NCBI RefSeq assembly: GCF_001648555.1
Contig: NZ_LQXM01000020.1
Coordinates: 56,588-120,587 of the forward strand
Length of the DNA: 64,000 nt
Direction: 5' to 3'
Source of the DNA: Rossellomorea aquimaris TF-12
Lineage (GTDB): Bacteria; Bacillota; Bacilli; Bacillales; Bacillaceae_B
Both the position numbers and the translations under genes were made by a program. The notes below the pieces were generated by a model, which saw only the letters and a list, made by a program, of their open reading frames with translations, was not told the DNA's origin and searched no databases. Below are positions 7,693 through 16,641 of the stretch, piece after piece (position 1 is the first letter of the stretch; each line of letters starts with the position of its first letter).

Positions 7693-8250
7693 ATGATCAA
7701 GAAACGTGAATTACATGAGTGTCATGAACTATTTGACCTTATGACGCACCCGGAAGTCTTCCCTTTCGTTCGTCAAAAAGCAAATTCATATGATGAGTTT
7801 CTATTCTTAACAAAACAAACGATTGAAGCAGAGGAACGTGGAGAACTTGTTTCTCGTACCATTATGGATGAGTGGGGTAACCCCATTGGGACCATTAATT
7901 TATTTGACATTCAAGAAAATGCAGGGTTTCTTGGCACATGGATTGGTAAGCCATTTCATGGTAAAGGTTACAACAAACCTGCCAAAGATGCTTTTTTCCA
8001 CGAGCTCTTTTTTGAATTAGGTATGGAAACCATATTCATGAGAATTCGCAAAGTGAACACTCGCTCACAAAAAGCAGCTGAAAAGCTACCTTATGTCATT
8101 AAGGCGAATGATATTAGACGCTCTCTATATGAACAATTAAATGCTCATGAAGAGGTTTATGATTTATATGAAATCCCTAAAGATCTTTATACACTCCATT
8201 TATATCAGTATCAACCATCACAGGAAGAAGAACAGGCATTGGAAGCATAA
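7693..8250 (+). CDS. GNAT family N-acetyltransferase (RimJ/RimL type)
   Basis: A 185-residue GNAT protein. The acetyl-CoA loop is in the FLGTWIGKPFHGKGYNKPAK region (GKG core), and NTRSQKAAEKL matches the usual N-x-x-S-x-x-x-x-E-K-L segment near the C-terminus of RimJ/RimL enzymes. Members acetylate ribosomal-protein N-termini, amino acids or antibiotics; the substrate is unknown. Its ATG is preceded by a very strong AAGGAGG that is buried in a hairpin at the end of a 190-base structured leader, so translation is probably switched by RNA folding. It is monocistronic, with a strong terminator behind. Confidence 0.85.
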   Translation: MIKKRELHECHELFDLMTHPEVFPFVRQKANSYDEFLFLTKQTIEAEERGELVSRTIMDEWGNPIGTINLFDIQENAGFLGTWIGKPFHGKGYNKPAKDAFFHELFFELGMETIFMRIRKVNTRSQKAAEKLPYVIKANDIRRSLYEQLNAHEEVYDLYEIPKDLYTLHLYQYQPSQEEEQALEA

Positions 8251-8265
8251 TCGATAGCATGAATT

Positions 8266-8309
8266 AAAAAAGAATTGAATTCCCTGTGAGGAATTCAATT
8301 CTTTTTTTA
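8266..8309 (+). terminator. Terminator of the GNAT gene
   Basis: A 13-bp stem (AGAATTGAATTCC with GGAATTCAATTCT) around a 6-base loop, preceded by an A-run and followed by a T-run. It may serve both directions. Confidence 0.88.
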
Positions 8310-8346
8310 CTTTTGCCGGAAGAAATCGGTCAGCTTGAAAGCGGCG

Positions 8347-8496
8347 CTAATTACTTTTTGCACGTTTCTCAAAGTAAAGATTTCTTACTACAAAGGTTTT
8401 ATAATTTTCCAGCTTTCTTTTTTCAGTTGGATGATAATAGATCCCCATGTTTTTCAGTTCCTGAATGTACCAACCCTTTGAATATTGATACGCCAT
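8347..8496 (-). CDS. DUF2639 small protein (YflJ-like)
   Basis: A 49-residue protein beginning MAYQYSKGWYIQELK, continuing YHPTEKRKLENYKT and ending VVRNLYFEKRAKSN. The SKGWYIQEL, HP..RRKLE.YKT and VRNLY blocks match my recollection of the DUF2639 family of small Bacillus proteins (YflJ). AAGGGGAG lies at good distance before the ATG at 8496. It is highly basic and soluble, and no function is known. It sits between the GNAT terminator and the MurG-like gene, on the same strand as the latter's end. Confidence 0.78.
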   Translation of the reverse strand: MAYQYSKGWYIQELKNMGIYYHPTEKRKLENYKTFVVRNLYFEKRAKSN

Positions 8497-8558
8497 TCGT
8501 CTTCTCCCCTTCAGTCATTTGTATACTATATGCTGTAAAGGGGATGGAATGACTTCTT

Positions 8559-9629
8559 TTATCTAGACATGGAGGAGAGCTCTCTGTACATATCTTGAAT
8601 CGTGTATGCTTTCTCTCCATTTTTCATATTGGAAATATACATCTCTTTATTTTCTGTCAGTTCTTTCACTTTTTTGATAAAGCTCTCTGGGTTTAATTCT
8701 TCTTCCTCTAACTTCATGGCATATCCATGTTTCTCGAAGGAGTTTGCGTTCAATATTTGATCTCCCCTACTTGCTTCTCTGGAAAGGGGAATTAAAAGCA
8801 TAGGTTTTTTTAATGCTAGAAATTCAAAGATAGAATTAGAGCCTGCCCTAGATATAACAAAGTCAGTCATGGCTAAATAGTGAGGTAACTCACCCTTAAT
8901 AAATTCATACTGACGATAGCCTTTTTGCTTATAGCCCTCTTCAATATTACCTTTTCCACAAATATGAACGATTTGAAAGGATTGAAGCAGCTCATCGAGA
9001 TTCTCTCTAACTGATTCATTTATTTTACGTGCTCCGAGACTTCCTCCCATGATAAGAAGTACAGGCTTCTCTTCATAATAACCTGTTAATCTTTTCCCTT
9101 CCTGTGGATCACCAGAAAAGAGCTCTTCTCTAATAATAGCTCCAGCGCATAAAGCTTTTTCTTTTGGGAGAGTTTCGACTGTTTCCGGGAATGTGGTGAA
9201 AATTTTTGTAGCAAAAGGTACAGCCAACTTATTTGCTAATCCAGGAGTAACATCTGACTCATGGATCGCTACAGGAACTTTGGCTAATTTAGCAGCCATT
9301 ACTACGGGTACAGATACAAACCCACCCTTTGAAAAAATGATATCCGGCTTTGTTTTTCGAATAATCGTTAGTGCATCAAGAACACCTTTCATTACACGAA
9401 ATGGATCTGTGAAATTCCTCCAAGAAAAGTACCTTCTAAGCTTTCCACTTGATATACTTTCGTAAGGAATATGAGGAAATTGATCAGTAATGATTTCTTT
9501 TTCAATTCCATCTTCAGAACCAATGTAGGTTACCTTCCAGCCCTCTTTTTCAAAATGGGGAATTAAAGCCGTGTTCACTGTGACATGCCCAGCTGAACCG
9601 CCACCTGTGAATAAAATATGCTTGTTCAT
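8559..9629 (-). CDS. murG: MurG-type UDP-GlcNAc:lipid I glycosyltransferase (second-type MurG)
   Basis: A 356-residue GT28 glycosyltransferase that by family transfers GlcNAc to lipid I at the membrane, making lipid II. The N-terminal GGGSAGHV loop, [30 protein letters not shown] and [20 protein letters not shown] are all MurG hallmarks. The wording ([13 protein letters not shown]) is closer to the stand-alone second MurG of the B. cereus group than to the division-cluster MurG, and no division genes are nearby, so it is probably a paralog used under special conditions or during sporulation. It is monocistronic, 190 bases after the carotenoid operon on the same strand. Confidence 0.88.
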   Translation of the reverse strand: MNKHILFTGGGSAGHVTVNTALIPHFEKEGWKVTYIGSEDGIEKEIITDQFPHIPYESISSGKLRRYFSWRNFTDPFRVMKGVLDALTIIRKTKPDIIFSKGGFVSVPVVMAAKLAKVPVAIHESDVTPGLANKLAVPFATKIFTTFPETVETLPKEKALCAGAIIREELFSGDPQEGKRLTGYYEEKPVLLIMGGSLGARKINESVRENLDELLQSFQIVHICGKGNIEEGYKQKGYRQYEFIKGELPHYLAMTDFVISRAGSNSIFEFLALKKPMLLIPLSREASRGDQILNANSFEKHGYAMKLEEEELNPESFIKKVKELTENKEMYISNMKNGEKAYTIQDMYRELSSMSR

Positions 9630-9819
9630 ATGTATTTACTCCAATCTACTTTTCATTCATTTCATTATACACTTTATCAAGAATCGAATGAGGATAGAAC
9701 CTTAAATCATAAACATAATTTTTTAAAACAATCTGGCTGTTTTCGATATCGATTATGTTTGATTGCCAAGCAATCCTCATAAAGGTTACTTTCTATATAT
9801 ACCTGAAAATAATAGTCTC

Positions 9820-11286
9820 TTAAACCTTATCACGATTCAATATATAATTTGCTACATTCCTTCCACTAATTGTCACCATTGGAGAACCCCCACCCGGGTG
9901 AGTTGTTCCTCCGACATAGAATAATCTATCAATATCCTTGCTTACATTCGAAGGTCTAAGAAATGATTCTGTCATACTGTGAGAAGCAATACCATAAAGT
10001 GCTCCTTTGTAGGCTGAGAATTTAGATTTAATGGTATTTGGTGTAAAAATCTTCTCTACCTCAATTGAATCTCTAATGAAAATTCCATGGTTTTCGAGTT
10101 TATCATAGATTTTCTCTTTATACTGTACTATCTCATCCCTTTTAAGATCAATTGCAGGAGCATTCACAAGTATAAACAAGTTACTTCCTTTAGTAATATT
10201 TGGGTCAGTTGCAGCAGAATGGCTAATATAAATGGTAGGATCTCCAGGAAGCCTTTTATCCTTAAAGATCTCATCAAACTCCTTTTTATAGTCTTCACTA
10301 TAAAACAGTTGATGGTGATGAATAGATTCTTGATATTCCTTCACTCCTGCCAGAATAACAAATGCAGAGATGGATGGTTGATATGAATCCAGTTTCTTAT
10401 TAGGAAAGCTTAGACGGTCCTCTTCCCTAATAAGATTTCGAGTAGCTGTAATGAAATCACCATTTATGATCACGTCGTCACCCATCAGGAACTCACCATC
10501 TGAAGTGCTAACTCCTATTACCCTCTTCTTCTTCACAATAATCTCTTCCACACGAGTTCCAAACTTACAAACTCCACCAATTTCTTCAAAGAACTGACGA
10601 AATCCCGTTGCAATGGAAGTGTTTCCCCCCTTTGCATAATACACTCCGTCATTCATCTCTAAATGACCTATGAGAGAAAATGTAGCAGGACATGAAAATG
10701 GAGAAGAACCTACATACGTCGCATACCTATTAAACACCTTCAACACATCCTCATCCCGAAAATACCTCCTGTGAAAATGATTCATTTTTTCAAAGGGACG
10801 GACCTTCATAAAACTTCGGGATAATTGTGGTGAAAGATAATCCTTCCAGGAATCAAAGACTCGGTAAAAGAAACTTTTTTCTGCCAGAAGATAAAGCCTA
10901 TTTACTTCCTTTAAATATTCTCGATATCGAGAAGCACCGAGAGAATCAAATTTTCGTAGCTCTGCAATCATTTCTTCAGGGTTAGCACTTTGAAAAAGTA
11001 CTTTCCCATTGGAAAATACATTTTTTGTATGTTTTTCAAGTTTCTCAAACTGAAAATAGGATGAGGAGTCACCACCAGCATCATTGATAACAGACTGAAA
11101 AACCTTTGGCATGGTAATGGTGTTTGGACCAAAGTCAAATGAATATCCCCCCATTTTAACAGACATCATTTTACCACCTGGATGTTGATTTTCATCTATT
11201 ATTGTCACTTGATACCCTTTGCTCTGCAGAGAAATGGCGGCTGATAACCCGCCTAAACCGCCACCGATAATGAGAATATTTTTCAT
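9820..11286 (-). CDS. Phytoene desaturase-family carotenoid oxidoreductase (CrtN/CrtP-like)
   Basis: A 488-residue FAD enzyme. The dinucleotide motif GGGLGGLSAAISL is at the N-terminus, followed by GGKMMS and DFGPNTITMP; the C-terminal FAD clamp reads YVGGTTHPGGGSPMV. This family desaturates or oxidises C30/C40 carotenoid backbones. In C30 pathways CrtN desaturates dehydrosqualene, and CrtP oxidises the terminal methyl; the neighbours here (glycosyltransferase, acyltransferase) fit the later step. The ATG at 11286 overlaps the previous stop (ATGA) and has GGGAG upstream. It is the last gene of the operon. No squalene/phytoene synthase gene is present, so the backbone must come from elsewhere. 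Confidence 0.9.
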   Translation of the reverse strand: MKNILIIGGGLGGLSAAISLQSKGYQVTIIDENQHPGGKMMSVKMGGYSFDFGPNTITMPKVFQSVINDAGGDSSSYFQFEKLEKHTKNVFSNGKVLFQSANPEEMIAELRKFDSLGASRYREYLKEVNRLYLLAEKSFFYRVFDSWKDYLSPQLSRSFMKVRPFEKMNHFHRRYFRDEDVLKVFNRYATYVGSSPFSCPATFSLIGHLEMNDGVYYAKGGNTSIATGFRQFFEEIGGVCKFGTRVEEIIVKKKRVIGVSTSDGEFLMGDDVIINGDFITATRNLIREEDRLSFPNKKLDSYQPSISAFVILAGVKEYQESIHHHQLFYSEDYKKEFDEIFKDKRLPGDPTIYISHSAATDPNITKGSNLFILVNAPAIDLKRDEIVQYKEKIYDKLENHGIFIRDSIEVEKIFTPNTIKSKFSAYKGALYGIASHSMTESFLRPSNVSKDIDRLFYVGGTTHPGGGSPMVTISGRNVANYILNRDKV

Positions 11287-12383
11287 GAATAGGTTCTCCC
11301 TTTCCAAACATAACCTTGTTTACGAATACTTTTTACCATGGAAGCCCACATGATCAAGATGAAGCTAATAGAGGCAATAGGCATAAAAAGAAAATGTATA
11401 GGGGATTGCTTAGAAGCAACATCAACCATCCAAGTCTGAATCCATACTGCAAATAAAGGGAGCAAATACAACCAATATTCATTGATTATTCCATAAATAA
11501 ATAAAGGAAGAGGAAAAACATAAAATACGAAATAAAATAAAGATAGGACGATGACTGAAATAGGATTTCTTCCAATTCCTATATATACATTCTTTAAAAA
11601 ACCATTCCATACCTCTTCATTTGTGTTATACATATTACAAGAAACGTCAAGAGTATTATTTATTAACGAAACCTTCCATCCACTGCTTTTCACCCTTCTT
11701 GCAAGGTGAACATCTTCTACCAGAGAACCATTTACCGATTCATGTCCTCCACAATCCTTATATGCCTCTCTATCAAAGAACATGAACGCTCCATGAGCAG
11801 CTGTAAAAGAAGGGGCTGTGGACTTATTGGCAACCATTAGCGGTAAATGGAAATAAACCAAAAAATGCTGAAATGGAACTAGCATCTTGCCTAAAAAAGG
11901 TTTCACAGGAAACCTTGGGAACCCTGTAACTAAACCTGATTGATGCTTTTTCATCTGATACAGTACTTTTTCAATAATAGTTGATGAAACACGTACATCT
12001 GCATCTAGAAAGAAATAATACCTTCCTCTGGCTTCCTTACTTAATTGATGACATGCATGTACCTTCCCTATCCAACCATCAGGAAGAGGCTTCCCATTCA
12101 TTACTTTAAACCGCGTATCTTTATTAATCCTTTGAGTTAATCTTGATAAAGTTTGATCAGTGGAGCCATCATTTAGAATAATAAATTCAATTGGGGAATA
12201 TGTGATTCCTTTTAAACTATCGATCACACCTTCAACATTTCGTTCTTCATTTCTCATAGGTATTAAAATAGATACCAGCTCTTTTGAAGACGCTTTTTTA
12301 GAAAGTTTGGGTAAAAATAAAAGATTTAAAAAAGTAAACACAACAAATACTAATGACAATACTATGTAGATAATCAATCCCAT
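11283..12383 (-). CDS. Family 2 glycosyltransferase with membrane anchors (CrtQ-like)
   Basis: A 366-residue GT2 enzyme with an N-terminal membrane helix, a GT-A domain (SILIPMRNEERN, LNDGSTD, the metal-binding FLDADVRV, and VEDVHLARRVK as the acceptor/base region), and several C-terminal membrane helices. In staphyloxanthin-type pathways CrtQ glucosylates the carotenoid carboxylate; the neighbours make that the best guess here. It is eight bases after the acyltransferase gene and overlaps the oxidoreductase gene by ATGA, so the four genes are one coupled operon. Confidence 0.87.
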   Translation of the reverse strand: MGLIIYIVLSLVFVVFTFLNLLFLPKLSKKASSKELVSILIPMRNEERNVEGVIDSLKGITYSPIEFIILNDGSTDQTLSRLTQRINKDTRFKVMNGKPLPDGWIGKVHACHQLSKEARGRYYFFLDADVRVSSTIIEKVLYQMKKHQSGLVTGFPRFPVKPFLGKMLVPFQHFLVYFHLPLMVANKSTAPSFTAAHGAFMFFDREAYKDCGGHESVNGSLVEDVHLARRVKSSGWKVSLINNTLDVSCNMYNTNEEVWNGFLKNVYIGIGRNPISVIVLSLFYFVFYVFPLPLFIYGIINEYWLYLLPLFAVWIQTWMVDVASKQSPIHFLFMPIASISFILIMWASMVKSIRKQGYVWKGRTYS

Positions 12384-12390
12384 TCCACCT

Positions 12391-13116
12391 TTATTTCCTT
12401 CTCTTCCAAAAGCTTAACCATTCACTGCTCGTTCTAAATCCTTTTACAAATAAGTCAAAAGACATCGTATTGTTATTTATAATATTATCCCTTAATTCAT
12501 CTAATTGCTGTTCCAAAAGCATCCTAATGGAGTTTGTCTGTTCAATCCGTGTATGGTGCTCCTGACGAAAAAGAAGCTTAGAATCTACATTTCGCAATTG
12601 AATATAAAGCTCAGGTCTTTGATTGTGGTGGAAAGTATAATAAAAGGTGACAAACGTAACATCCACCTCAGGTTTCTTTTCGAGGAGATAGCTAGGACCT
12701 TTCATAAACGATAAGGGTCTTTTTTCAAGATGCTCTTCTTTTCCTTGTGGGAAAATCCATACGGTTTTTTGTTCACTGAGACATTTTTCTGCAAAACGTA
12801 ATGAGACGATTAAGTCTTTTGGTGACTCTGGATTTACAGAAAAAGCACCAATCTTCCGAAAAAAAGAAAAATCTTCAATCCCTTTCTGACTCATCATTGC
12901 ATAGCTATCTTCCTTTACTACATATTGATTTAAATAAAATATCATTAAACCGTCCCACCAATTAGAATGGTTTGCAAGGATTAAATGACCTTTTGATAGA
13001 TCACGATTATTTCTTCTGTCATCAATCCATACTCTGTAGAATTGTTTTTTCAGCTGAAAAGTTAAGTATTGAGCCAGCATTTTCTGGAACCCTTTGCTCT
13101 TTTTTGCTTCAATCAT
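12391..13116 (-). CDS. 1-acyl-glycerol-3-phosphate-type acyltransferase (carotenoid acylation)
   Basis: A 241-residue PlsC-fold protein. The catalytic HX4D box is NHSNWWDGL near residue 48, and the phosphate-binding motif is FPQGKEE (usual FPEGTR). Such enzymes in carotenoid clusters are thought to add a fatty acid to the sugar of glycosyl carotenoids (CrtO-like role), although general lipid acylation cannot be excluded. Its ATG overlaps the CruF-like stop by ATGA, and the glycosyltransferase follows after eight bases. Confidence 0.85.
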   Translation of the reverse strand: MIEAKKSKGFQKMLAQYLTFQLKKQFYRVWIDDRRNNRDLSKGHLILANHSNWWDGLMIFYLNQYVVKEDSYAMMSQKGIEDFSFFRKIGAFSVNPESPKDLIVSLRFAEKCLSEQKTVWIFPQGKEEHLEKRPLSFMKGPSYLLEKKPEVDVTFVTFYYTFHHNQRPELYIQLRNVDSKLLFRQEHHTRIEQTNSIRMLLEQQLDELRDNIINNNTMSFDLFVKGFRTSSEWLSFWKRRK

Positions 13117-13880
13117 TTCACTTTCTCCATTCGTTTACGGATTAATAGTGGAAAACTATAAAATATAATGGTGACGACGACAGCTAACCATAGTCCTTCA
13201 ACCATCGCCGTTACTAAAAACATGAGAATAACGAGAAAATAAAGAGCCCGCATCCGACTTCCCCACTTTTTTTCAATGGACGGGTAGTGAATATATAAAT
13301 ATAGTGCAAACTGGATAACAAATGAAACGAAAAACCAACCCAGGAAATTTTGAGCAGGGATGTCATAATACCATCCACCCTCATCCCAAATCCAATACTC
13401 TCTACCTTTATAGGCAACTGGATCAATAATTAAATCCATCGTTACTGCGAATATTGAAGTTAAACTACTATAATATATCGCTCCTAGTAAAGACTTTGGT
13501 TTCATTAAAAGTCTCTCAAAATAAGCCATACTTGTCATAATTACCATTACCCATGCAAAACCTATAGTGATAGGCACTCCTATTAATTGAAAACCAAAAT
13601 CTTTCTCATAATGATACGAACCAAATATGATACCGTAATGAACACCCAAGGATTCAGCAAGGATTGTTAAAAGCATGATGAATACTCCAATTAGGCAGCC
13701 TCTAAATGCTCCCAAAACTTTAGAACTATATACAACTGCTAAAAATCCTGCTAAATATAAAAAGACTGCGTTGGCCCATTGAAGAGAGGAAGGAAGCCAA
13801 TCAAGGGAAACAAGAATAATTCCTACTCCGTACCAAATTAAGAAGAAAAACCATACCCAATTCTGCCATGTTTGCTTCAC
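13113..13880 (-). CDS. Carotenoid biosynthesis protein, DUF422/CruF-like
   Basis: A protein of about 255 residues with seven or so membrane helices. The conserved ESLGVHYGIIFGSYHY, LIGVPITIGFAWV, and DLIIDPVA..W.WDEGGWYYDIPAQNFLGW blocks mark the CruF / bisanhydrobacterioruberin hydratase family, which hydrates the terminal double bond of acyclic carotenoids. The start is a GTG at 13880 or 13886, behind AAAGGAGG; a longer reading up to 13919 would translate the ribosome site itself. First gene of the four-gene carotenoid operon and divergent from the MATE pump gene. Confidence 0.87.
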   Translation of the reverse strand: MKQTWQNWVWFFFLIWYGVGIILVSLDWLPSSLQWANAVFLYLAGFLAVVYSSKVLGAFRGCLIGVFIMLLTILAESLGVHYGIIFGSYHYEKDFGFQLIGVPITIGFAWVMVIMTSMAYFERLLMKPKSLLGAIYYSSLTSIFAVTMDLIIDPVAYKGREYWIWDEGGWYYDIPAQNFLGWFFVSFVIQFALYLYIHYPSIEKKWGSRMRALYFLVILMFLVTAMVEGLWLAVVVTIIFYSFPLLIRKRMEKVK

Positions 13881-14042
13881 TCCCACTCCCCCTCCTTTTA
13901 GAAGTATCATTTCTTTCAAAATTAATTAGTTAATATCGAACGAAAAACAGAAATAACTCTCTTACTCTTTCTTTTATGGTACAGTATGAAAGTGCATTTT
14001 CTTTTTCACTATTAATTGACTATGCTTTAAAGGAGTTAGAAT

Positions 14043-15407
14043 ATGAGAGAGACATTTACGTTAGCCCAGAAATTAAAGCAATTTTCCTATATATTAGTTC
14101 CCATTCTCATTACACAACTAGGCATGTTTGCCATGAATTTCTTCGATACCATTATGTCAGGGAAGTTTTCACCGACCGATCTTGCTGGTGTCGCCATCGG
14201 TTCTTCCTTATGGGTGCCCGTTTTCACAGGATTAAGCGGCATTCTTCTTGCCGTTACACCCATTGTCGCTCAATTAATAGGTGCGGGCAGGAAAAAGGAT
14301 GTACCTGTGACGGTAATACAAGGAGTTTATGCAGCTATCGCTTTATCGTTATTTGTCATGATTAGTGGTGCACTGGTTTTGAACCCTATATTAAATGGAA
14401 TGAATTTAGATAATCACGTAAGAATGATTGCTAAAGAATACCTTATCGCTCTCTCCTTTGGCATGATTCCATTATTTATTTATAATGTCCTCCGTTCATA
14501 TATTGATGCCTTAGGCATGACACGTGTAACCATGTTTATTACTCTATTATCGCTTCCGGTAAATATCGTATTCAATTATGTCCTTATTTTTGGAAAGATG
14601 GGCTTTCCAGCTTTAGGAGGAATCGGTGCTGGTTATGCCTCAGCGATCACCTATTGGGTCATTACCATCGTTGCTTTTTGGGTTGTCCACTCAAAGAGGC
14701 CATTTAATCACTATCGCATATTTAAGACTTTCCACAAGCCGGAACTTTCAAAATGGAAAGAACTTTTCCATATCGGTGTACCCATTGGACTCTCAATATT
14801 TTTTGAAGTTAGTATTTTTTCAGCAGTAACTTTATTAATGAGTGATTATAAAACAGTCGTTATCGCCGCTCATCAAGCAGCAATAAACTTTGCTTCATTT
14901 TTGTATATGATTCCATTAAGCATTTCCATGGCATTGACAATTGTTGTTGGATTTGAAGTTGGAGCAAACAGACTCCGCGATGCCAAAGTATATAGTTGGA
15001 TGGGAGTAAGTTTCGCCTTATTTCTAGCATTAATTTATGGAATTATTCTGTTTATATTTCGAACAGAGATATCCTCTTTGTATACAGACGATTCAATCGT
15101 ATTACAGCTTATAAGTCACTTCTTATTGTACGCCGTATTCTTTCAACTTTCAGACGCTATTCAAGCACCGGTACAAGGTGCACTCAGGGGATATAAGGAT
15201 GTAAATATTACGTTTTTGATGGCCCTCATTTCCTATTGGATAATCGGGTTGCCACTTGGGTATTTTCTAGCTAATTACACTGGTTTCGGACCTTATGGGT
15301 ATTGGTTAGGACTGACATCAGGTCTTACTGCCGGAGCCATCACTTTAACTGGAAGATTGCTGTACATCCAAAAAAAATACAGCAAACAATATTTCATGGA
15401 GTCATAA
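14043..15407 (+). CDS. MATE family multidrug efflux transporter
   Basis: A 454-residue, 12-helix cation-coupled drug exporter. The NorM-type N-terminus (ILITQLGMFAMNFFDTIMSG), the QLIGAGR motif after the second helix, DALGMTRVTM, and the mirrored half beginning GVPIGLSIFFEVS are as expected. Length and motifs suit the B. subtilis YojI/NorM branch. AAAGGAG sits seven bases before the ATG. It is monocistronic and followed by its own terminator and a repeat element. Confidence 0.92.
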   Translation: MRETFTLAQKLKQFSYILVPILITQLGMFAMNFFDTIMSGKFSPTDLAGVAIGSSLWVPVFTGLSGILLAVTPIVAQLIGAGRKKDVPVTVIQGVYAAIALSLFVMISGALVLNPILNGMNLDNHVRMIAKEYLIALSFGMIPLFIYNVLRSYIDALGMTRVTMFITLLSLPVNIVFNYVLIFGKMGFPALGGIGAGYASAITYWVITIVAFWVVHSKRPFNHYRIFKTFHKPELSKWKELFHIGVPIGLSIFFEVSIFSAVTLLMSDYKTVVIAAHQAAINFASFLYMIPLSISMALTIVVGFEVGANRLRDAKVYSWMGVSFALFLALIYGIILFIFRTEISSLYTDDSIVLQLISHFLLYAVFFQLSDAIQAPVQGALRGYKDVNITFLMALISYWIIGLPLGYFLANYTGFGPYGYWLGLTSGLTAGAITLTGRLLYIQKKYSKQYFMES

Positions 15408-15420
15408 TAGAAGTATTGAG

Positions 15421-15454
15421 AAAAGGGGCTCACTATAAAGAGCCTCTTTTATTT
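15421..15454 (+). terminator. Terminator of the MATE gene
   Basis: AAAAGGGGCTC pairs with GAGCCTCTTTT (one mismatch) around an 8-base loop, followed by ATTTA. It is directly next to the left end of the repeat element. Confidence 0.8.
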
Positions 15455-15664
15455 AGGCTGTTTTCGTAAACTTTGTTGCTCTAAAAAAAGCGAGTAGTGG
15501 TTGATTGCAGCGAGAGGTACTCGCTTTCCTCGGTGCGGGCGATGAGGAGGCTCGGCCGAAAATCCGCAAAAAGCAAAGTAGTTCCCCTCACCATCCAGGC
15601 ATACTGGTTGACAGAGCCATTAAGAGACTCATATATAAAACAACAATCTTTGCGAAAAGAGCCT
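15455..15664. repeat. Dispersed intergenic repeat, copy 1 (nearly complete)
   Basis: A 210-base element whose ends are imperfect inverted repeats: AGGCTGTTTTCGTAAACTTT.. at 15456-15479 and, read on the other strand, AGGCTCTTTTCGCAAAGATT.. at 15641-15664. Inside are a GCGAGTA/TACTCGC stem and the blocks GTTGATTGCAGCGAGAGG, AGTTCCCCTCACCATCCAG and GGTTGACAGAGCCATTA, which recur at the other copies. It fills the gap between the convergent MATE and SDR genes and touches the SDR stop codon. No ORF inside it is credible. Confidence 0.8.
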
Positions 15665-16441
15665 TTATTTATGAAAAACCTTGCCCAATACATCTTTTCC
15701 GCCTGTAACAGGTATGACGGATCCTGTAATAAAGTCCGACTCATCCTTACATAAGAATAAGATGACCCTCGCAAGATCCTCACCGGTACCTGGACGTCCA
15801 ATTGGTGTTGAGAAATCCGTCTCTTCCTTAGCAACTTCAATATCTTCTTCTTTCCATTCCCCAATAATATCTCCAGGGCAAACCATGTTGGCAGTAATCC
15901 CATTACTTGATTCTTCAATCGAAATCGTTTTGGTAAAAGAAGCTAATCCAGCTTTGGCAGCAGCAAAAGCAGAACGGTATATCCATCCTGGTGCAGTTTC
16001 CACTCGGTCATATCCAAATGTTATAATTCTACCCCACTTTTTTTCTCTCATTTTCGGAATAATCAATCGTGTTAAATAAAATACACTGTTTAAATTTCCA
16101 TTGACTATGTAATTCCATTGCTCAGGAGTGTATTCATCAAACGATATTCTTTCCTTTACATATGGACCAGCATTATGAATTAATATATCAACACTCTTTA
16201 CAAGACGCCAAATCTCATTTACCATTCTTTCACACTCAAGTGGTTCTGATATATCTCCTTTAATGGCATACACTTTATTTTTATGGGTTTCACTCATCTG
16301 ATGAACAAGGTCATGAACAAACTGATCATTTTGACGGTAATTAATCAAAACTGTATACCCTTGTTTTGAAAATTCATTTGCGGTGCGAAGACCGATTCCT
16401 TTAGATCCACCCGTAATAAGAACTACTTTATCTTTATTCAA
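15665..16441 (-). CDS. SDR-family oxidoreductase with altered active site
   Basis: A 258-residue short-chain dehydrogenase/reductase fold. The nucleotide loop TGGSKGIG is at the N-terminus, GDISEP binds adenine ribose, NAG is at IHNAGPYV, and PVTGGKDV lies near the C-terminus as in FabG-like enzymes. The YxxxK catalytic motif reads FAAAK (SAFAAAKAG): the Tyr is Phe, so ordinary hydride-transfer chemistry may be lost or another Tyr must take over. The start is a TTG at 16441 with GGAG ten bases upstream. It stands alone; its 3' end abuts the repeat element. Confidence 0.85.
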   Translation of the reverse strand: MNKDKVVLITGGSKGIGLRTANEFSKQGYTVLINYRQNDQFVHDLVHQMSETHKNKVYAIKGDISEPLECERMVNEIWRLVKSVDILIHNAGPYVKERISFDEYTPEQWNYIVNGNLNSVFYLTRLIIPKMREKKWGRIITFGYDRVETAPGWIYRSAFAAAKAGLASFTKTISIEESSNGITANMVCPGDIIGEWKEEDIEVAKEETDFSTPIGRPGTGEDLARVILFLCKDESDFITGSVIPVTGGKDVLGKVFHK

Positions 16442-16593
16442 ACTGAACTCACTCCACGTACTCGTTATAACTTAATACTAAGAATCCTTCCCCCTAAATG
16501 CAAATGTAAACTCTTATTTCCACTCATTCCTTACCCAAAATATTTGAGTATTTTGTATAACCTATCATTATTGGGTTAAACCTACTTTAAGCA

Positions 16594-16627
16594 ACAAAAA
16601 ACAGCCCCTCAAAGAGAGGCTGTTTAG
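16594..16627 (-). terminator. Terminator of ykwD
   Basis: AAACAGCC and CTC pair with GAG and GGCTGTTT around a 3-base loop (one mismatch), followed on the minus strand by TTTTTG. It lies 15 bases after the ykwD stop. Confidence 0.82.
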
Positions 16628-16641
16628 TATAAAAGATAGAG

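Noticed and set aside
8286..8552. 88-codon plus-strand frame
   Set aside because: It starts inside the GNAT terminator and is antisense to the well-supported DUF2639 gene.
13976..14365. 129-codon plus-strand frame overlapping the MATE start
   Set aside because: Shifted frame of the MATE gene, whose motifs and ribosome site are clear.
15481..15918. Open frames of 145, 85 and 67 codons over the repeat and the SDR gene end
   Set aside because: They lie inside repeat copy 1 or antisense to the SDR gene, have no ribosome site and no family features.
15681..16079. 132-codon frame antisense to the SDR gene
   Set aside because: Shadow frame; the SDR fold on the other strand is certain.
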